NCBI GenBank assembly: GCA_003255065.1
Contig: QAOA01000112.1
Location: forward strand, 1,660,587 to 1,724,586
Source of the DNA: Cercis canadensis
Taxonomy: Eukaryota; Streptophyta; Magnoliopsida; Fabales; Fabaceae
Length of the DNA: 64,000 nucleotides
Direction of reading: 5' to 3'
The translations under genes were made by a program, and so were the position numbers. The notes below the pieces were generated by a model, which saw only the letters and a list, made by a program, of their open reading frames with translations, was not told the DNA's origin and ran no database searches. This document shows, piece after piece, positions 38,662 to 48,295 of the stretch. Every line of letters starts with the position of its first letter. The first letter of the stretch is position 1.

Positions 38662-40388
38662 GCCTCTGCTCTTGCTTGGAGGCTTTGACGCAGAGCGAGA
38701 AAGAGAGAGGGAATCAGATCGAAATCAAAATGGGAATTCGAGAGAAACTCCAATGGAAAAGTGATAAGAATTTTGGGCGGGGAATCCTATATAGCATGAG
38801 CCTGCAAAGCAATGCAACAAATCCTGGTCGGAGCCAAACATACACACAGAGAGGAGACTTTTCTCCTTTACGTTTGCACGTCGTCGTCAACAGAGTGTGT
38901 CCGAGAGAATCTTGAGTTTTCTCTTACCTTTTTTTTTAAAAAAAAAATGTTAGATAGCTAAACTTTTTTTAGTTTTTATAAACTTGTTGTAAAATTGAAG
39001 TGTATTTGTAATTATTATTGAATGAGTATGTGATTTTTATTATTTTATTTTATTAAAAAATAATCATAAATATATTTTAATTTGACAATAAATTTATAAA
39101 AAAAAAACAAGTGTCTACCTAACATTACTCTTTTTCTTTTTTTACTTTTCAGGTTGTGTTTCTTAAGTCTTAACTAACTACAATGACTGTTTCTCTTAAG
39201 TCCCAACTTACTAAAATCATTTTACTACAACTAATGGTACGAAGTAGTAATACATTTACACCAAAAAAATTAGGGGAGCTTTAACTGACCCCATGCAAAA
39301 ATGGGATTAAACAACCACATCCTAGTTTGACCAATTTAGTTATAACAAGTGTCTTGATAGTAGGATCCACATATTTACTTAACCTGCTATAGGCAAAATT
39401 TTTATTTATTACAAATCAGCCCCAAATTTTTTGAAAGTCTTATTTTCCTGTCCTTTCTCACTTTTTTGTTTTTTCTCCATTTCCCTTCATCCATATCTCC
39501 GAAATCAACCAAGAAAGCAATTTTAATGTATTTATTAACAAAGTTGAATGCTACAGGAATTATTGTCATTCACCTTTGGGGTAAAAAGAAACATATTTAC
39601 TTAAAAACACAACGAAAATTATTTCAATGTATCAAAAGATTTTTCAAAATATTTATTTTAAATCAGCATCTTGGCATACTTGCTAGATTCTTTCATTTAT
39701 AGATAAATATGCAGTCTTCGATTTTATGAGAAAAAAAAATTAGACACCAAATTAATTGAGGAATCAAGTTTCTCTATCGTGTAAATGATGCAATAATTAA
39801 AAAGTAGTATTTCTATCTCATCAATTAACTAAAAGTTACAGTTAGAGTTTTTTAAAAAATTACAAGAAATAACGTTATTTTTTATTCAAAAGATATCAAA
39901 TATTGAGTAAAGTTTGTAGGACATAGATACTATTGTAATCCCCTACTACGGTAAGACAAGTTTTTTTTTTTCAGCTTCAAAATATTTAATATTAGGTAAG
40001 AAAAAATAATGTCGTTCTATCATAACTTTAAAGAATTACACCCCAAAAAAATAAATTATACAAGCTAAAAAAGGCTTGATTTCTACCTTTTAAATTTAAT
40101 GTAATAAAAATTTAAATTAATTAAATAGTCAGACATAACTTTTCTTTTTTTCTTGGTAGTTTCTTTTAGCATATTATGATCTCCTATATTTGCAACCTAA
40201 TTCACTTTTGATTGATTAAGAGAAATTGTCAAAGCTTCAAATATTTCGATAAACTAGGAACGTCGCCTTGATATTTTTTGAATAAAGTCAAACTTAACAA
40301 ACATCAAACAATCTATGTCTGATTTAGGACTCTGATGTCAAAACACATATAAGTGTAGCTTTGTGTTGAGAACGCTTTAAGAGCTTTT

Positions 40389-40437
40389 TTTTTTTGTCAA
40401 AGTGAAATCTCANTTTTTTGGTCAAAGTGAGATCTCA
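40389..40437. repeat. Near-duplicate 24-bp flanks around an N (probable unmerged contig overlap)
   Basis: TTTTTTGTCAAAGTGAAATC before the N at 40413 and TTTTTTGGTCAAAGTGAGATC after it are two versions of one sequence. This matches the pattern at the other N positions. Confidence 0.65.
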
Positions 40438-41606
40438 AATACAAAATCTTCTTGTGAAGAGAGCTTTGTGACGATTTGGCCTGTAGCCCAAATAGTCTTT
40501 TATTATTATATATGACACACAAAGTAGAAGAATGAAAATATCTATCTTTGACAAATAAAAAAAAAAAAAAAGCATGGCACACCAATAAAAATATTTTATT
40601 TTTGGCATAAGTTTTTTTTTGGAGTTATGTTTAGTATAAATTAAGAGTTCAAAAACCTTGATCAAATGGAGCAAATGACATGTCCGCTCACCTCCTTATA
40701 ATGTCTGTTTAACCAAATCAGTGTGACTCAACTTCCCTTTACTTAACTCTCTCATTTCTACACCCCCTGTTAAGTTCTTAATCTCTCATGATCTCAACCA
40801 CGCATGTTATAAAAAGAAATACCAAAATTTTATGTCTTAAATAAACTTTATGTTATATACTAATGTTGTTTAGTATTGCAGAATATGCCTCAGGTATTAT
40901 TGAAGGTAAGATATTATGTTATACATATTTTTATTTTATTTTAATACTCTAATATTTAAATTAATTTGTTTCACAATTAGTTATTTGACATTTTTTTTTT
41001 AAAAATATATCTATACTAGTTTAACAAAAGGTATGGTATTACTGTAGTTATTTATTTTCAAGAAAGAAATTAATGTAAGCATTTTATTTATGCTTTATTA
41101 GATCATCAGTTTCAATTTATCCTATAATTTTGTATTCAAATCAAATTTAAGATTTTTAGAACAGAGATGCATATTTTATTAAATATATGAATAAAAACTA
41201 AATTCAAGTAAAGACTCCATAAAGTTTTATTTTTTGTTTATTATGTTCAAATAAAATATATTGTATTATTTTCTTCATTAAGTTAATCAATTTTTGTCAA
41301 TATATGAATATTAATTTTTTTCTCAAAAGATGATATTCATTTTAATCACTTAAATAAAAAAAAATTTATATTGTATATACAAATTATATATTTTTTTTGG
41401 TCACCTAGGAGCTAGGCCTGACTCCAACCTTTGGTTATGCTTAGAACTAGTTATTCAACATTTGTAACCTTTTTTAACACGATTTTCATATCATTAAACT
41501 CAAAATTTGATGATCTATGAAACTCATATGAATATTTTATCAAAAAATCATAAAAACTTTGAAATTCAAAGTTAGGATTTTTCCCATTTTTATGCAAAAA
41601 TTCACC

Positions 41607-41917
41607 ATTCAAATTCTACTTGCAAATATGAAGAGTAAGGGAGAAAGTGAGATTTATACTCTTCAATTTTTTGACTTATTTTGTACACTATTATTCTTCA
41701 CTCATATTAATCTATTTATTAATGTATATTTTTAAATTTTATCATGTTTAAAATTTATTTTATTCAAATCCTACTTGCAAATATGAAGAGTAAGTGAGAA
41801 AGTGAGATTTACTCTCTTCAATTTTTTGACTTATTTTTCACACTATTCTTCTTCACTCATATTAATCTATTTATTAATGTATATTTTTAAATTTTATCAT
41901 GCTTAAAATTTTATTTT
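41607..41917. repeat. Tandem duplication, two ~155-bp units
   Basis: Units at 41607-41761 and 41762-41917 both run from ATTCAAATCC-like starts through GCAAATATGAAGAGTAAG to TTTTATCATG. They differ at only a few bases. The pair lies within the 3 kb transposon and is non-coding. Confidence 0.85.
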
Positions 41918-43413
41918 AAATTGTGAATCTTTATGTATAAATTTGAATATAAATCTTTTAAAAAATTTTCATAAATTTGTTTGTGAAAAATATGTAAATG
42001 GAAAAGAATATCATACTTTGTGTACTCTGAACTTTAACATAAATTGTTATTTTAAGTGGGGTGCTAACATAATTTTAATTAAATTAGTGGGTCACATTAA
42101 TATTGTCACACAAGTTGAAAAATGACCAACTGAACAAGTAATCACAATTAAATATCTACCATTAGATTCGGCACATAACACAAAGAATGGTAGTAATTGT
42201 GCCACCTAGAATGGGGTTAAATAACCCCATAATTCTACTTGGGGTAAATTAAAGTCCCCCAAAAAATTATATAGAATTGATATCTCTTTGATCTATACAA
42301 AAAAAAAAAAAACATTTACATTTTATTAAACTCACATAAATTTTCTTTTGTTTGTGATAATGCTTGTGTTGAGCTGAATATCGAGAATATAAGGGTATTT
42401 ATAATTTGTGTGACTCAAATTTTTTTACACTTTATAAAAAAAAAATGTGTAGACATATGATAACAAAAATGGTAATAAATCATTCAACTATCTTGTCAAT
42501 GACAATGATAATAAGAACAAGAACAAACTATGATTGCATATGAGATCTCTCATGCAATAAGTTTTGATAGTGATAACAAGACTCCATTCAAGATATCCCA
42601 CGAGAATCTAAACAATAATAAGAATGGAGATAGCAGTAACACATGTGAATTGGGATTAGATGTTATTTTAACGAGCCTAGTCCTATGTGGTGATAGTAAA
42701 AATGTAAATGAAGCATAGATAAAAGTGGTCATGATAATAAGATTACATTTTGGAGTTGAGAGAATAATATTGATATTGATAAAAATGACCTAAATGAAGT
42801 ATGATTGCATGTTCCTCAGTAAGTATGAACCCTAATAGGAAAAATGGAAAATGATGATAATAAAGATAAGAATGGACGAAGCTAAAACGATCTATATTTT
42901 GAAAGGAGCCGTCATTAATGTTCTGTACCCAGATGAGCAATATCTTGGCAAGGTCATGTAGAGCTCGTGTGTCTGTACTTTGCAGTAAATGACCTCTAAA
43001 TTTCAACTGGTACATCAGGCAATGATGAATAGCTCCCCCATTTTTGTTTGTAGATTCACAGAGAAAAGGACTCAAAGCCAAAGAACAAATTTTTATATAT
43101 TAGTGACAAAAAGTGGGTCCACAGTCCTTAACCCTCCAATGAGGTACTCTTATGTTTAATGAAGCATCTATGTACTCGGCAAGATAAAGACAAGTCGGTC
43201 CTCAAAAAATAAATATTACTCTAAAAAGCAGAAGAAACCCCTTCCCACTCTCTGCTTCTCTCTCTCTCTCTCGCAAAACCAACAATAATAACCCATTGGA
43301 ATTCCCATTGATTCTCAATCTTTGTGCTCTCGTTTTCGTTTCTTTCTTCACTTTCCCTCTCTTTCTCACTACCCAAATGCACCAAAAGTACTCAGCTTCT
43401 TTTGAATTCTCTC

Positions 43414-43815
43414 ATGGGTAAGGTTTTGTTTACCACTCTGTTCTTTCTTATCCTCTCCATCTCTCACTCTTCTTCTTCTTCTTCTTCTGCTTCCCATGAA
43501 ATCCAACCCCAGAAACCTTCAAGCTCCAATGCTTCTCCTTCTCACTACCAAGTGTTCTACCTCAAGAACACCAACAACCCCTTTTCAATTCAAGAACACA
43601 TCAAGAAGAGAAAGATCAGGAACAGGAAGAGACAGAACATGAAGAAGCAGAGGCAAAGGCAGAGGAAGGAGATGGTGAAGAACAACCTTAATTCGAGGCC
43701 TTTTTCTGTGATGCTTCCAAAGGGTTTTGTTCCTCCCTCTGGTTCTTCTCCATGCCACAATGGGCATCCCACTTCGCAGTCCTTTCACTGCCATCTCTCT
43801 GCTACAAAACCATGA
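43414..43815 (+). CDS. IDA-like (IDL6/IDL7-type) signalling peptide precursor
   Basis: Precursor of a small secreted peptide related to INFLORESCENCE DEFICIENT IN ABSCISSION, whose family signals through HAESA-type receptor kinases at the cell surface. It is a single exon of 133 codons. The start at 43414 is the first in-frame ATG and opens a signal peptide (MGKVLFTTLFFLILSISHSS). A Ser-rich stretch and a strongly basic spacer follow (KKRKIRNRKRQNMKKQRQRQ, about residues 65-84). The C-terminus carries the core FSVMLPKGFVPPSGSSPCHN, matching the IDA core pattern PxGxxxPPSxxSxxHN but with Pro-Cys where IDA has Lys-Arg before His-Asn. A (CT)n leader lies just upstream. The family call rests on the short motif plus the precursor layout. 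The particular receptor and process are not shown by the sequence. Confidence 0.78.
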   Translation: MGKVLFTTLFFLILSISHSSSSSSSASHEIQPQKPSSSNASPSHYQVFYLKNTNNPFSIQEHIKKRKIRNRKRQNMKKQRQRQRKEMVKNNLNSRPFSVMLPKGFVPPSGSSPCHNGHPTSQSFHCHLSATKP

Positions 43816-44913
43816 AGGCATGAACTTTTGTATACAAACATACACACACTTTTTCCTCTCAAGGGAAACAGGGGAAGATCAAAGATGGTATACACTTGGC
43901 CATTTCTTTTGTAACTTTGTAGTTTGTATCACTTTCTTGATGAGTTTTCTTTTGAACTTTTGTTCATTACGATTACAAGCCATTTCTTGATGTTGTAACA
44001 GAGGACAATAATATTGTAACAAGATCAGAGTAGCTTTTTTTTTCATTTTTCTGAATTCTCCCTTCTCTTATCTTCTTCTTCTTCTTCGTCTAGTGTTTCT
44101 TTCTTTTGGGTGGGTTAATTCCAATTGAATAGCATGAATATAAGGGCCTGCAACAGAGATGTCTGTTATTTAAGGCATAATTGTTTGTTTTGATGAATAG
44201 TTCTGCCTTTGATGTGGCAAAAAGGTGAAAACTTGTGTGTTTTTTTAAGTAAGGTTAAGTATAGGTGAATGAGAAGCGGAAAATAAGAGAGAGACATGTG
44301 AATTTGCATCGTTGGGGAAAGCAAATATGGATCTTTATGAATTTATGGGTCAATTGGAGTTTCGTGGCGTTTACTTTGTTCATGCATGCAGTGGAATGGT
44401 GAGAATGGCTCTCTAGACGATGTGCCACACGAATCCACAAAACGGATCCATGTCACAAAAGCTCACTACTTTTAAACTCTTAAAAAAAAAAAAAAAAGAG
44501 AAAGAAAGAGAGAGAAGTACATTCTCTACCAAGTTTTTGTTTTTAGGTAACTTCAATTAGACTTCAACTGCTTTGCAACAAGGATTGATTTTGTTTTTGC
44601 AAAAATAAGTGTTGTTCTTTTCCGTTACATAAATTAGAGAGAAGCACAAAATGAAGCATGATTCATGTCGTGATATATACCTAAAATCAATTTGTTGTTT
44701 TGGGATTTTTTTTTTGGGGGTGGGGGATCAACACATTGGTTGGGCAATGAGTTATGTGAACTTTTTTCTTTCTTTTTAAATTATTTTTACTAATATTGTC
44801 ATTTCTTTTTAATAATATTCGAAGCTAAAAAAAGGGAAAAAAAGAATATAGGTGATGCAATCGAGTAAATTGTGTCACATTCATTCTCTCTCTTTCACTT
44901 TTTAGCAATTATG

Positions 44914-44968
44914 TTGTAATTGTGTATATTGCGGCACCTTATTGGTGACGCAATATACACAATTACGA
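44914..44968. repeat. 25-bp near-perfect hairpin with 5-nt loop
   Basis: Left arm 44914-44938 (TTGTAATTGTGTATATTGCG plus GCACC) pairs with 44944-44968 at 23 of 25 positions. The loop is TTATT. It is isolated, not part of an obvious transposon end, and does not follow a gene closely enough to act as a terminator. Confidence 0.8.
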
Positions 44969-45544
44969 TACAAAAATAATAGTATTAGTAGAAATAGTTT
45001 TAAAAGTATGGTATTTGTGAAATTAAGATTATATTTTATATTATTTAAGTCTTTTATTCCTTTTTATGTTCAATTCTTATTGGAAAAAATAAGTATGTCT
45101 AAGTAAAACATATAGAGAAGTGTTAATGATTTATGAGTCTAGTGGCTCTCTTTTGGTCACAAAAACCAAAGAATAAATGTTAAGAGTTTTATTTCTGTCA
45201 CAAAAACATATTGGTTCCAAGTGAATGTGAATTCACCTTAGTATAAGTGAGTATACTTTTAATCTATGTGGTTATCTTTTAGTATTCCTCTCTCCAAAGC
45301 TATTTGAGTATCATTTTGGCTCTATATGGTTAGCCTTCACACAGTACATGGTTAATGGTTATAGTATGTGGGTATTTTGTGAAAATAGTCACAAGGACAA
45401 AATGGGTAGTTCATTGTTCTCATAAACAGTACTAGATGAACTAAATTGGAACTAATATATATAAAGAATTTATGAATTTTTTTTATATAAATTTTATGAC
45501 CAAAATAATAATTCTCTCATAAAAAAACATGATTTTTTTTTTTT

Positions 45545-45563
45545 TTTTATAGANTTTTATAGA
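45545..45563. repeat. 9-bp repeat around an N (probable contig overlap)
   Basis: TTTTATAGA lies on both sides of the N at 45554, again on a T run. It is most likely a one-base placeholder for an unmerged overlap. Confidence 0.55.
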
Positions 45564-45602
45564 ATAAGTTAAAAATCTAAACAATAAGTTGTTTTTAGAG
45601 AG

Positions 45603-45957
45603 AATTATTGTTTGGTTCTTTGAGTTAGCAAAAAAAGCTATTTAGTTCCAAACATGGAAAATTTTCAATTTGGTTCCTCCTGTATTGATAGAAAAAATCT
45701 AAAATATAATTTTTTATTGTATGATTATTTCATTTATATATGTGATTATTCCCTTTATTTTTAAATATGATAATTACATATATGAAGAAAATAACTTTAT
45801 AGAACCGAAAGTTAGTCACACATGTTAACAGAATAATCATAACATCCATGAATATTTTAAATGTTTTGTATGATATGATAAAAACTAAATTAGAATTTCT
45901 CTATATTTAGAGTTAAATAACCTTTTTTACCAGCTTGAAGAACCAAATAATAATTTT
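45603..45957. repeat. Foldback (MITE-like) repeat
   Basis: The left end AATTATTGTTTGGTTCTT and the inverted right end AATTATTATTTGGTTCTT match at 17 of 18 positions. Both continue to an AAAAAA..TATTTA block and beyond (about 60 bp of imperfect pairing). The middle is AT-rich and non-coding. No clear target duplication was seen. Confidence 0.6.
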
Positions 45958-46186
45958 ATCTTCATTTATATGTCATTTATTTCTTAAAGAATATTGCCAA
46001 AAGAAAAATTTGCTTTCCATAACTAAACAAACACTTGATTTTTGTCCAAAACGCCGGCAGCACTTTGCAGAAAAAGGCCTAACCGTGTTGAACTTCCCTT
46101 GTACCGCGTCTTCACAGACCAAATGCTAGTGCGAATAAGAAGCCCAGCCTCCGAAATGGTAAACCGAGCGACAAGAGTAGGAGAAA

Positions 46187-48295
46187 ATGTCATTGAGGAC
46201 ATTCATCAAACACCTTCGGTGCAGCCACTCTTTCCTGAAAACGCTTCCTTCCTTTCACTTCTCTTCTCACTCCACCCGTTCACTGCCACGGCTACCTCTA
46301 CAAACTGCAAACCGCCTTCAACCCCAGAACCACCATGAAGACAAAGACCAGGATCCTTACTCTCTGCTCAAAGAAGACCCAATTGAAATATGTACTTCTC
46401 TTTGGGTCAAAACCTTCTCCTCCCCACCACAGGCTTCCTTTCCCAACCTCACTGGCTTCCTTTCCAAATTCGACCTCTGGGTTCTGGCATACCAGCGCTC
46501 CTGTGCCCAAGTGACTGGTACCTTCCCTCCCCGCAACGCCATTCATACCCATGTTCTGCGGGACCTTCTCTCCCTTCGCAACGTAGTTATTCGTGGGCAA
46601 TTTTCCTGGAACAAGAAGACCCAGCAATATATTCGTAGTCCCAATGATAAACCTCTCACGAAGCCCATCTCCAAGCGCAAACTTCAAGCAATTCTGGAGT
46701 CCAGTGAGCCATGTTTTCAGGACCGGGTCGTTCAGGAGGTGTTGTTGATGATTGTGGAACCTGTTTTTGAAGCTCGGTTTTCACCGAAGTCACACGCTTT
46801 TCGACCTGGGCGGAGTGCTCATACAGTAATTCGGACTGTTAGGAGTAATTTTGCAGGTTACTTGTGGTTTTTGAAGGGCAATTTGAGTGAGATCTTAGAC
46901 AATGTGGACATAAATGTGGTTGCGGCTTGTCTTGAAAAGGGTATCAAGGATAAGAAAGTATTGGGTTTGATCAAATCTGCACTAAGAGAACCGGTGAGGT
47001 GTAAGTCAAATAATGAAGACACTGAAGAGTTGAGGAAGGATAAGAAAAGGAAAGGTACTAAGAAGAAGATTCTCAACGAGAATGAACCGAAACCGTATCC
47101 CTATTGGTTAAGAACATTCTTCAATTTTGCTCCGGAGGAGGCTGCTAAGGTACCCTCTTATGGTCATTGTGGAATTCTAAGTCCTTTACTTGCTAACATT
47201 TGCCTTAATGAATTGGATCATATGATCGAGGAAATGATAGTTGAGTTTTTCAGGCCGTGTAAATTTGATTCAATATGGAAATATTCAATTGATGATGGCT
47301 GTCATAACCCTTCCTGGCCTGAGTTTGTTCCATCTAGTGGGAAAGAAAAAACTAGAAAGATGGATTACGTAAGATATGGGGGTCATTTCCTGATTGGGAT
47401 TCGAGGGCCTAGAGAGGATGCTGTTGAAACTAGGAAGAAAATTATTGAATTTTGTGAGAGCACATTTGGGCTAAGGTTGGATAATTCAAAGGTGGAGATA
47501 GAACATATTACAAGGGGTATCCAATTTTTGGACCATATAATATGCCGAAGGGTTATACACCCAACCTTACGTTACACAGCATCTGGAGGTAATATTGTGA
47601 GTGAAAAGGGTGTAGGAACTTTGCTTTCAGTTACTGCTTGCTTACAGCAATGCATTCGCCAGTTCAGGCGGCTTCAGTTTGTAAAGGGTGATAAGGACCC
47701 TGAGCCATTGCCATGTACTCCTATGTTGTATTCAGGTCAAGCTCATACAAACTCTCAAATGAATAAATTCCTTGAGACCATGGCTGATTGGTATAGATAT
47801 GCTGATAATCGGAAGAAAGTTGTTGGATTTTGTGCCTATGTAATTCGTAGCTCTTTGGCAAAATTATATGCTGCTAGGTACAGGCTAAAGTCCCGTGCCA
47901 AGGTGTATGGAATAGCGTCGCGAGATCTCAGCCGTCCTCTGAGGGAGAGCACTAACAATTCTGCGCCTGAATATTCAGATCTTCTGCGGATGGGGCTGGT
48001 TGATGCAATTGAAGGTGTTCAGTTTTCACGCATGTCTTTTATTCCATCATGTGATTACACTCCATTCCCGAGGAATTGGATTCCTGATCATGAGCAGGTG
48101 TTACATGATTACATAAAACTTGAAAATCCCAAGTTTTTTTGTGACTTGCTCAGATCAATTAAGCGAGAAGGTTTGAGTCTTCCTCAAGATGAAATATCTC
48201 AAATTGTATGGGATTATAAAACTCTTGGGGTTCATAGGTTTCGATCTGATGAAGATAGAGGAACAAAAAGTGATTTACAGGAGGTGCCTGAATAA
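46187..48295 (+). CDS. NMAT1: Nuclear-encoded group II intron maturase, mitochondrial (nMAT1-type)
   Basis: Splicing factor derived from a group II intron reverse transcriptase. The Arabidopsis orthologue acts in mitochondria on nad gene introns. It is a single exon of 702 residues, the usual family length, intronless as expected. Residues 1-35 are basic, Ser/His/Leu-rich and without acids (MSLRTFIKHLRCSHSFLKTL), as for mitochondrial import. The RT region runs from about 90 to 460, with FSPKSHAFRPGRSAHTVIRT (198-217) and GILSPLLANICLNELDHMIE (329-348), the latter typical of RT domain 4. The usual catalytic YADD is replaced by YGGH (397-400), so DNA synthesis is very unlikely. The maturase X domain is about 540-640 (YRYADNRKKVVGFCAYVIRS). 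The start is the ATG giving the targeting peptide. Upstream frames have stops. It converges on the DUF538 gene. Confidence 0.95.
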   Translation: MSLRTFIKHLRCSHSFLKTLPSFHFSSHSTRSLPRLPLQTANRLQPQNHHEDKDQDPYSLLKEDPIEICTSLWVKTFSSPPQASFPNLTGFLSKFDLWVLAYQRSCAQVTGTFPPRNAIHTHVLRDLLSLRNVVIRGQFSWNKKTQQYIRSPNDKPLTKPISKRKLQAILESSEPCFQDRVVQEVLLMIVEPVFEARFSPKSHAFRPGRSAHTVIRTVRSNFAGYLWFLKGNLSEILDNVDINVVAACLEKGIKDKKVLGLIKSALREPVRCKSNNEDTEELRKDKKRKGTKKKILNENEPKPYPYWLRTFFNFAPEEAAKVPSYGHCGILSPLLANICLNELDHMIEEMIVEFFRPCKFDSIWKYSIDDGCHNPSWPEFVPSSGKEKTRKMDYVRYGGHFLIGIRGPREDAVETRKKIIEFCESTFGLRLDNSKVEIEHITRGIQFLDHIICRRVIHPTLRYTASGGNIVSEKGVGTLLSVTACLQQCIRQFRRLQFVKGDKDPEPLPCTPMLYSGQAHTNSQMNKFLETMADWYRYADNRKKVVGFCAYVIRSSLAKLYAARYRLKSRAKVYGIASRDLSRPLRESTNNSAPEYSDLLRMGLVDAIEGVQFSRMSFIPSCDYTPFPRNWIPDHEQVLHDYIKLENPKFFCDLLRSIKREGLSLPQDEISQIVWDYKTLGVHRFRSDEDRGTKSDLQEVPE

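Larger units (their letters stand above)
39273..42260. mobile_element. Non-autonomous Mutator-like element, 3.0 kb, 9-bp target duplication
   Basis: Left end GGGGAGCTTTAACTGACCCC, and the reverse complement of the right end, GGGGGACTTTAATTTACCCC. Similarity continues for about 60 bp, including a GGGNTTAAACAACC / GGGTTATTTAACCCC block. The insertion is bounded by a perfect AAAAAATTA duplication (39264-39272 and 42261-42269). That sequence is AT-rich, so it is weaker evidence than its perfection suggests, but it abuts both ends exactly. The interior is AT-rich, has no transposase frame, and carries a tandem duplication (41607-41917) and one N (40413). Confidence 0.72.
38662..43413. other. Intergenic region between MNS3 and the IDA-like gene
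   Basis: 38662-38920 is the MNS3 leader and promoter side, with GA-rich runs (GAGAAAGAGAGAGGG). 39273-42260 is filled by the transposon described separately. 42270-43250 has no recognisable gene. A 100-codon open frame on the minus strand there shows no family resemblance. 43255-43275 is a (CT)n leader just before the IDA-like gene. Confidence 0.6.
43816..46186. other. Intergenic region between the IDA-like gene and nMAT1
   Basis: 43816-44100 is the 3' side of the IDA-like gene, with a (CTT)n run near 44070. A strong hairpin (44914-44968), an N join (45554) and a foldback repeat (45603-45957) are listed separately. 45965-46186 is the maturase promoter and leader. I see no protein gene. Confidence 0.6.

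Noticed and set aside
42743-43081. 112-codon minus-strand frame between the transposon and the IDA-like gene
   Set aside because: No domain or partner exon. It begins from a non-ATG codon and has an A/T-rich tail.
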